Assembly: GCA_023313575.1 (NCBI GenBank) | Contig: JAJTTP010000012.1 | Coordinates: 124,001-188,000 of the forward strand | Length of the DNA stretch: 64,000 bases | Direction of reading: 5' to 3' | DNA from: Eutypella sp. D-1 | Lineage: Eukaryota > Ascomycota > Sordariomycetes > Xylariales > Diatrypaceae | Shown: positions 57,367 through 64,000 of the stretch, one piece after another | How positions within the stretch are numbered: the stretch's first letter is position 1 | Layout: each line of letters opens with the position of its first letter | The notes under the pieces: generated by a model | The model's database searches: none | Seen by the model: the letters and a program-made list of their open reading frames with translations, nothing else | What the model was told of the DNA's origin: nothing | Program-made: the position numbers and the translations under genes

Positions 57367-58765
57367 CTCTGGTATGGGACGGGCAGGACAACCAGAACAG
57401 CAAAGGAATATATCTCGAGTAAATGAATACGTAGGGTAAATTGATTGACTTGTGCCTAATATGGTCCATTTATCGCGTTCAAGCCATATATACCGTTACT
57501 GTAACAAGCGCAATAACGGCGTCGTTCTTTGGCGCAACACCGTTTTTCTGTGGCTACTAGCTTATGTAATATCGCACGAGGACTCTTCTCCGCCCTCGAC
57601 TCCTTCTGCCAGCCCTACTGCCACTTCGCCATGTGGTCGAGGTCTCCCTAAAAACTATGGCCATCCAACCAATATCGTAATTTTCAGAGAAGAAATGGAT
57701 GTTCAATATTTATATGAGGGCCCCCTCTTAGGCCTTAAGTGGAGCAGGTGGAGGTGTCAAAAAAGGGGTAGTGGGTCATTTCCCTTGGTGGCGAAGAGGG
57801 TGTGCGTGCAGTATACAGCCCACAACTTTTACAGCCAGGAAAGATACGATGTAGGGCAGGTCTCCTAATCAATTTGTTTATTCTCTCAATCGGTGTCACT
57901 AAACTGAACTTGCTACCTTATCTATCGGCGATGAGCGCACGCAAAATCTTTGTAGTTCACATTCAGCAAGGTTATAAGCTCTTACCATCATACGATATTG
58001 ACAAAATCATTGGATCCCTTGTGCTCTGATGACGCAAGTTGTGTGTAGTTACGTCAAGGAGCACAGGTGTGTGATCATTAGATGCTGATGCGGCTCGAGT
58101 CCGCTCAGGTTTCAGACTGTGCCATGTTCAACATATTCACGATAGGTTACCTTGCTAGTTTAACACCTGAACGCACACAACGCGGGTGCGAGCCCGATTA
58201 GCCACAGTTACATTTCTCCTTTTTATATCGGCAGTTTTCCATAGTTCTTGTCTATTACACAAGATTCATAGATCGATGCCGCTTGCCGTCTCCTGCCCAA
58301 CCTCCCAAGGCTCCCGACAAAGTTGGTCAATCCGCCTTTAGATGCCGACCAAACTGCCGCGGATGCTGTTGACGTCGACACGTAACCTAGGCATTTTGCT
58401 GTTGCCACCAGACTCCCAGAGTGGTGCCTTGTATTTCGACTTGTTTTCCCTTTCCTCTTTTGTCATGGTCAATTGAGCTTCATTAAGATGGGCTATTCTA
58501 TCGGAGAGAGGATCTGGACCTCAAGTCCAGTGCTCGCCATGGTATACAAATAGAGGGATACCCCCAGCTCATATCCAGTAACCCTTCTCCCCCCAGTTCC
58601 AATGTACTATTCCCTACCCTACGTCTGTCAATACGATCTTCTGAGCGCGATACCTTTCCACGCATCTTCCCGTCCTACTCTTGGCCAGTATTTTTAAGCC
58701 CAGTAAATTGGCATCACGTCTCTTTTCCATCACGATACAGCCATTTTACGCGCAAGCTTAGAATC
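57367..58765. other. Intergenic
   Basis: 1.4 kb between the NACHT stop and the membrane-protein start, both plus strand. Open frames at 57452-57868 and 57802-58029 show no motif. C/T-rich promoter-like sequence occupies 58580-58740. Confidence 0.5.
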
Positions 58766-61004
58766 ATGAATATGTTTACAGACTACAATTGTTCTACGGT
58801 CCCCGATTCTATCGATGTCCCCTCTTACGGCGATATATCCGGCCCTGGGGTTAGTATCCAAATTGTTAGTTGTTTTTGGAGACTAAAGTGCTAATAATGA
58901 GGCTAGGTGATCCTGGGATTTATGATCACGGCGTGGATGACTATTTTTGTGCTTGTCTTCCACTATGTCCTTGCCTACAATCCTCGATTGAGTCCTTTCA
59001 GGGATCCGAGTAGCCCCGATCCGCAATTCGTTCCTAACATGGTTGACGTTTCTTTATTGAACTTAACTGCCCGGCTTCGGTCGGCTTTGCGGATTAAGGG
59101 CTTTGATGGAAGTGGTGTTGAGGAACTGCTCAACAAGGCAAGACCTAGATCACGTCTACTCGGGTTTCTTGTGAAGACTAAGTCTAACCTTTGCTTAGTG
59201 TGTCCTTTCACTTGCCGACGCTCAGCTGTTGACAAGCATTTCCATCCTGATAAGCGGGTATTACTCGTTAAGCCAGGGTCTATCGGCCTACCATTGGCAA
59301 ATGGTTGTCTACCTGGCATGGTTCTCAAGTCTCACCCATCTATCGGCTCTTTCGTTTCTCCGCAGATATTTTCACCAGAATCCGGCAAAACGAGCCTGGC
59401 GTGTCTCCCTTATGATAGTCCTGCTAGTTCTTTTGGTCGTGGCTTTCCTCCCTACTGGTAACTTCGACTTTACTACAACGAATCTCTATTGGAAACCCGC
59501 CAATCTTGGGAGAACTACAGTCTCCTTAAGATATAATAACTATACAGGTGAAGTACACATGGATTTCGATACGGCCTCGAATCGAACGATCGCTTTGGGG
59601 GCTCAAAGACAACTTGAGACTAGGTACATACTTCCGTCGTCTCCTGCGCTATGCTTCTTCAAGTTCGACCTGGACCTTAATCAATATAGTGTAGCCTATC
59701 TATCTCTTATATATTCTCTCACTCTCTTATTATATAGCTATGCAATTCGGTTCGGCAAACTTTTCCAAACACCTTCCAGATTTATGATGCACAGTTTGCG
59801 GAGAGGAATCGACCGCGTTCACGAATATTTTCTATCGAAATGGGAATATAAGTTGCAGAAGATGAGACCCAATCTGGCTTTGATACTGGCTTTCATTTGC
59901 CTCCCGATACAAGCGACTGCTTATTATACTATTAGAACATTCATCGATCTCTATACGTCTATGGCTTCAGAGGTGAGTTCCCTCGAATTACTTGGCCTTA
60001 CTGTCCCAAAGGCTTATGGCCACTAATCAAGTATAGATTTATTCCCTTGTGGCTTCCGCTGCTTGGGGTCTCCTACGCATCCGAGAAATGCGAGAAACCG
60101 TCGGGAGTAAGGATGATATCGATGCCTGGTCTTTTGGCCAGATAATTCCACTTGTACTTCTGGCAACTCCAATAATATCGATATTCGAAGTTATATATGA
60201 GAATTACGTGAAGAGGAAACATTGTAAGTCTAGGTGGTGCTCACTTGTTGACTCCCCTGAGTTTTGCACCATATTATGTCGCTCCAGACATCAAACCCAT
60301 TCTAATACAACACCTGGGTTCTTAATACTCGATCAGCTCAAGGTGCCGGTTTCGAAACGGTATCTGAGCCATCATCCGCAATTGAAGCCAGTCGTGAAAG
60401 TAGGTGTTCTTTTCTTCATAGCTTTGGTATAGATTCAGCGAAGCTAACAGCTATAGCTGGGCCCCTAACAAGGAATGACAACTTGACCCTTCCTGAAATT
60501 GTAGTGCCCGGGCCTCTTTTACATCCTGAAGGCCGCGATCATGAGCCCTTGATCAGGGATGAGATTAACAGAATCATCCGGGATTGCCGACATGTGTACA
60601 CGAAATATCAAAGCAAAGGCGCATTTATACTCTTATCTCTCACAATTACAACTTTCATAATACCAATCATAATAAGTGGCAACCTTACGTACTTTCTTGT
60701 ACCAGACACAGCTGCGGAAGTTTTTGGCTCTCTATTTGTCACGCTCCTCACGCAGCCTATATGTACACAGGCATACACGATGGTACTAATGTACCTAAAG
60801 CGTGTTGCGTTACGGCGATGGGTCGAAAGTCTCTCTCGTTTTATGTCATTTTCCTTCTTTGCTATCATTTGTGATTCGTGGCTCTTTATGCCCATTGGAC
60901 CGAATTTTTACGGTTTTTTTGTCGTTACTATATTCGGACTTCATGTAATTTTAAGTTTACTTTGGGCAAGCTATTTGCTATGGTGGAAGAGGGTAGCTTC
61001 TTGA
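58766..61004 (+). CDS. Fungal polytopic membrane protein of unknown function
   Basis: Six exons: 58766-58849, 58907-59137, 59199-59972, 60037-60223, 60337-60399 and 60457-61004, giving 628 residues. The start MNMFTDYNCSTVPDSIDVPSYGDISG followed at once by a membrane segment, and later GYYSLSQGLSAYHW and YLAWFSSLTHLSALSFLRR, match a large family of uncharacterised integral membrane proteins in filamentous fungi. About twelve hydrophobic segments are visible, eight before residue 425 and four after a hydrophilic linker. Intron 2 begins GC (AAG|GCAAGA) with a CTAAC branch site. The exon 4-5 junction was fixed by requiring the only acceptor (CAG at 60336) that connects to the last open frame; that part is less sure, and the last four segments could be a separate fragment. 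No transporter or enzyme motif is seen. Confidence 0.65.
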
Positions 61005-61879
61005 TGGGTAAACGGTGTTGTATGGTTTGTTGAACTTATAGGTCAGTCTCTAGTTGTGCAAAGACATATATATAAACCACCATCCGCATAGTATCATTTT
61101 AATTATTAATTGCATATGACGATGACTAGGAATAGCAAGTTAAAAACTAAGAGTAAGGGTTCTTGATGTAGGGCTTCCCATAAATTTAGGTGGAAAGCTA
61201 CCTGCAAACCTGCACACGAGTCAACCAGAAGTGCCTACGATAGTACAGGCACACAGTCATCTCCACCCCTAATCTCCTTGGTTCTCGTATAAAAGGAGGC
61301 ATCCGTGGATGCGGATGAACATTCATATAATCACAGGATGGATTGACAGAATCTCAGGCTACAGTTCAGAAGAATTTATACAAGCTTGGTGCACCCACCC
61401 GACAACCTTGCCTCCTTAACCACTGAGATAAGGGGTCCCTGCCGATTCCTTGGCAGCCAACAGTTCAATGGCATGGACCATTTGACAACAAGCGTCTGCC
61501 ACCAAGGCTACTACAATCGAGATATCAAAAAAAGAGCATCCTATAGGCACCAGAAATATAAGAACCAAAGCACAGCTTCCGCTGCCCGAGTTCCATACCG
61601 CAGAAGGACATGAAGAAGTTGACCGGTTGTTAGACGCGCTAAGCCCCAACTCAGGTGCCTATCACTCTTCACAAACTGCGGCGGCCTTCCCCACTGCACA
61701 GGAAAAACTGCGTACGCTCCGCCCTAACAGACCCCTCGGAAGCAGTGAGTAACTAGAGCTATGTCTTCGGCTGAGCGTATACTCCCTTCAAAGCTCCCAG
61801 CCCAGCATATCATGCCCTGGCAAGCACGTATCGGTAGCCATCCAGCTGTCCCACCCTTCCACCCCCCCTACCTCAGAGC
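61005..61879. other. Intergenic
   Basis: Between the membrane-protein stop and the GMC relic. The earlier part of the broken GMC gene should lie here, but no FAD motif or other GMC block was recognised, so either it is lost or too decayed. Confidence 0.45.
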
Positions 61880-62300
61880 TCTGTACACATCACCAGCGCA
61901 ACGCCGGAGAACACAAGCACACATAAAGGCGTAAGCATCAACCACCGCTACGTATCCCACCCTCTAGACCTCAGGGTTCTCGCACGCCAAGTTCGCTTCA
62001 CAGAGGACATAATCAGCTGCGCAGAGGCACTCGTAAAACCCCACGTCTAGCAGTTCAGGGATCTAGAGGACTACGTCCGACGTGCCGAGGACGGCGCTTA
62101 TCATTACATCGGCACCTGCTCCATGATACCGCATGCAATGCGTGGCGTTATAGACAATCGACTGCGCGTTTACGGCCGCTCTAACCTCCGCGTATGCGAT
62201 GCGAGCATCGTGCCTCTAGAGCCCACAGCGAACCCCGAGGCAAGTCATGTATGGAGTCGCCGAGCTGGCTGCTAGTTTCATCAAGCAAGGCTTAGTGTGA
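61880..62300 (+). pseudogene. C-terminal relic of a GMC oxidoreductase
   Basis: The plus strand reads in order: VHITSA, INHRYVSHPLDLRVLARQVRF, a stop codon (TAG at about 62048), then FRDLEDYVRR, HYIGTCSMIP with the catalytic His, VIDNRLRVYGRSNLRVCDASIVPL and ANPE. A frameshift follows near 62245, after which YGVAELAASFIKQGLV ends at TGA 62298-62300. This is the substrate-domain end of a GMC enzyme of the aryl-alcohol/choline type, different from the intact one at 28024. It is broken by at least one stop and one frameshift and its FAD half is missing. Confidence 0.82.
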
Positions 62301-62783
62301 GTAGTCGAGGCCATAATCGGAGGAGCTTACTAAGGTGGGAAGTTATAACAAACAGCCTGGGCAGAGTTTTGGGGGAGGGATTTGGGCGAAGAGTTCTACT
62401 CTTACACTTATTAACTCATTCTTTCAAATAGGTAGTACATCACAAACCCATTTTTAAAAAAAACCAAAAACCAAAACCAATAAAGATAAAAACCCCGAAA
62501 CCAAAACTACAGCGAAACGCGGTACCGTTTCCTTTCTCTGTTCACACATGATTGGCTCTTTCGTTGCGAAATTTCGTTTCACTTGGTTCATGATACACTG
62601 GACCTTCTTATGGCCGTAGGCCTCTATCAAACGTAGGCAGGAAGGGCATGTAAAGTATATATACATTCACCAGACTGTGCCATCGTAGGTTAGATCTACC
62701 ATGCAAGATGATCAAGCACGCTTCCTTTGGATTGAACCTCATCCGTAATCTCTAAGTTACAACCCACTACCACTACCACAACC
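62301..62783. other. Intergenic with an A/C-rich run
   Basis: Short region between the GMC relic and the SF3a60 stop. An A/C-rich run of AAAACC variants lies at 62454-62512. No gene seen. Confidence 0.5.
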
Positions 62784-64000
62784 CTACAACAAGCCCTGCT
62801 TCTGCAAATCATAGTAGACCTTCTCCGGCATGACATTCCCCTCCGCATCCTCCATCTGCACAACGCCGCCATCATCGGTAGCGCCAGCGGGACCGACGGG
62901 GCCGAGGCCGCGGGCACGACGATCCTTCTGGATCTTGTCCCAGAGGCGCAGGGCCTCATCGATGCCCGTGATGTCGCGGAAGAGGGAGGTGTTGGTGATG
63001 CCGAGGCACTTGAGGCCGTAGATGTGGCGGGCCTCGTTGAAGTGCTTGTCGAAGGCGCGGCGGCCCATGTAGACGAAGTTGCCGCAGATCTCGCAGGGGA
63101 ACTCGACCCCCAATCCGTGCAGCTTGTACAACCAGAACGGGATCGGCTTGCCGTCCCACGCCAGCGGCAGCTTCAGCGGGTTGTGGATCCGCTCGTCGTC
63201 GTCGTCGCCCGAGCCGTTCTCGTCGTCGTCTCCGTGCCCGCCCGCCCCGCCGCCACTGTTGCCTCCCTGCGCTGGCGCTGCGCTCGCGCTGAATAAGTTC
63301 TCGAGTTCCTGCTGCCGCTCCCGCTCCGTCATGCCCTGCTTCCGCTCCACGTTGACGCGCGTGTCGCTACGCTCGGTGCTCATGGCGCCCGCTAGGCGCT
63401 TCACGCGGTACTCGCGCTCGGCGATGGCGCGTTCCTTCAAGCGGTGCGTTGACGATGCGCCTCCCACCTCGCTTCGTTCCTTCGACGCGGACGCTCCGTT
63501 CTCCTTCTCCGCCGCCGCGCGCTTGTGCTTCTTGCCCGACAGATGCCCCTCGTACACGTTCTTGTTCTTGAACTCCTTCTCGCACGCGTCGCACCACACG
63601 GCGTCGGCGGAGGACGGCTGCTGCTGGGTCGCGCTGCTACTGGCAGTCTCGACCTTCCAATCGGCAATCTCGTCCTTGTCCCAGGCGGCCTCGAACTCCT
63701 TGTCGAAGTCGGCGAGGACCTTGTCGATGTTCCCGAGGGGCCGGGTGCGGCGCATGAAGGACTCGAGGTCCAGGGCCAGCTGGCCGACGTACTTGAAGTA
63801 CTGGTCGGTCATCTTCTCGGAGCGCTTGAGGCCGCCGGCGCCCGGGTTGAAATTGTTGAACAGGTCCAGGTACTGCAGGTAGCTGAGGCGCTTGGCGTTG
63901 GGCAGGTTGAGATACATCTCGTGACAGGTGTGCAGGTCGAAGAAGCGGCCGAGCGCCTCCTCGCCGGTGAACATGGCATCGACGATGCTGGATTCGCCGG
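62784..64000 (-). CDS. Splicing factor 3A subunit 3 (SF3a60/Prp9), 5' end outside the window
   Basis: The open frame reaches the right edge without a stop, so the N-terminal part is missing; 405 residues are visible with the stop at 62784. The visible start (SSIVDAMFTGEEALGRFFDLHTCHE) is the conserved SF3a60 N-terminal region. A matrin-type C2H2 zinc finger follows (WCDACEKEF...EGHLSGKKHK), then a charged linker with a Gly/Asp/Glu-rich low-complexity stretch. The invariant C-terminal block ends it: WDGKPIPFWLYKLHGL, CEICGNFVYMGRRAFDKHFNEARH and a YDLQKQGLL end. The protein belongs to U2 snRNP, bridging SF3a66 and SF3a120 at the branch-site complex in the nucleus. The ATG at 63974 is internal, because family homology continues upstream of it. 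Confidence 0.93.
   Translation of the reverse strand, partial: GESSIVDAMFTGEEALGRFFDLHTCHEMYLNLPNAKRLSYLQYLDLFNNFNPGAGGLKRSEKMTDQYFKYVGQLALDLESFMRRTRPLGNIDKVLADFDKEFEAAWDKDEIADWKVETASSSATQQQPSSADAVWCDACEKEFKNKNVYEGHLSGKKHKRAAAEKENGASASKERSEVGGASSTHRLKERAIAEREYRVKRLAGAMSTERSDTRVNVERKQGMTERERQQELENLFSASAAPAQGGNSGGGAGGHGDDDENGSGDDDDERIHNPLKLPLAWDGKPIPFWLYKLHGLGVEFPCEICGNFVYMGRRAFDKHFNEARHIYGLKCLGITNTSLFRDITGIDEALRLWDKIQKDRRARGLGPVGPAGATDDGGVVQMEDAEGNVMPEKVYYDLQKQGLL

Noticed and set aside
58488..58555. tRNA-like hairpin (CTGGAC...GTCCAG)
   Set aside because: Only one stem forms; no A box, B box or acceptor stem is present.
60224..60287. Alternative introns ending at 60261 or 60287 in the membrane-protein gene
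   Set aside because: The first is only 38 nt; the second leads to a stop after 13 codons. The acceptor at 60336 keeps the frame open to 61004.
62454..62512. Telomere-like repeat
   Set aside because: AAAACC-type run is irregular and not the fungal TTAGGG/CCCTAA repeat; simple A/C-rich sequence explains it.

Overview
The window is genomic DNA from a filamentous ascomycete (Pezizomycotina, probably a Sordariomycete). Genes are broken by short introns of about 50-110 nt with GT...CTAAC...AG signals. The families are typical fungal ones: a KDM5 histone demethylase, Slx1, SF3a60, a NACHT STAND protein, a yeast-type amino-acid permease, a Dal5-like MFS carrier and a P450. A 7-kb AT-rich block carries the hallmark of repeat-induced point mutation (RIP): CpA/TpG almost gone, TpA in excess. 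Species cannot be read from the sequence.

Layout. 1-162: open polyQ-coding frame leaving the left edge (-). 1.4-10.0 kb: four catabolic genes, namely a 2-keto-4-pentenoate hydratase (-), flavin amine oxidase (+), amino-acid permease (+) and aldehyde dehydrogenase (+). 10.4-17.9 kb: a RIP-destroyed Ty3/gypsy-type LTR retrotransposon, minus orientation, LTRs 10870-11297 and 17321-17746, inside an older AT-rich tract. 18.5-19.8 kb: an Fe(II)/2OG oxygenase-like gene (-). 22.6-23.5 kb: a small mitochondrial membrane protein (-). 24.4-39.4 kb: cytochrome P450 (-), GMC oxidoreductase (-), an MFS carrier (-) divergent from a glucarate dehydratase-like enolase (+), a degraded polyketide synthase enoylreductase relic (-) and an AusD/Trt-type methyltransferase (+). 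41.4-47.3 kb: KDM5/JARID1 demethylase (-). 51.6-52.7 kb: Slx1 nuclease (-). 53.7-57.4 kb: NACHT STAND NTPase (+). 58.8-61.0 kb: 12-TM fungal membrane protein (+). 61.9-62.3 kb: broken GMC oxidoreductase end (+). 62.8-64 kb: SF3a60 splicing factor, cut by the right edge (-).

How genes may work together (inference). The 1.4-10 kb genes form a plausible route for uptake and oxidation of an amine or amino acid to an acid. The MFS/enolase pair looks like an inducible sugar-acid uptake and dehydration unit; its shared 665-bp promoter carries seven CreA-like SYGGRG motifs. The P450, GMC enzyme, methyltransferase and dead PKS fragment could be leftovers of a decayed secondary-metabolite cluster. From 41 kb on the genes are mostly conserved nuclear housekeeping genes, interrupted by a heterokaryon-incompatibility-type NACHT gene.

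Exon coordinates were derived by hand from splice signals and reading-frame continuity; every multi-exon model given closes in frame. No transcript data or database search was available.
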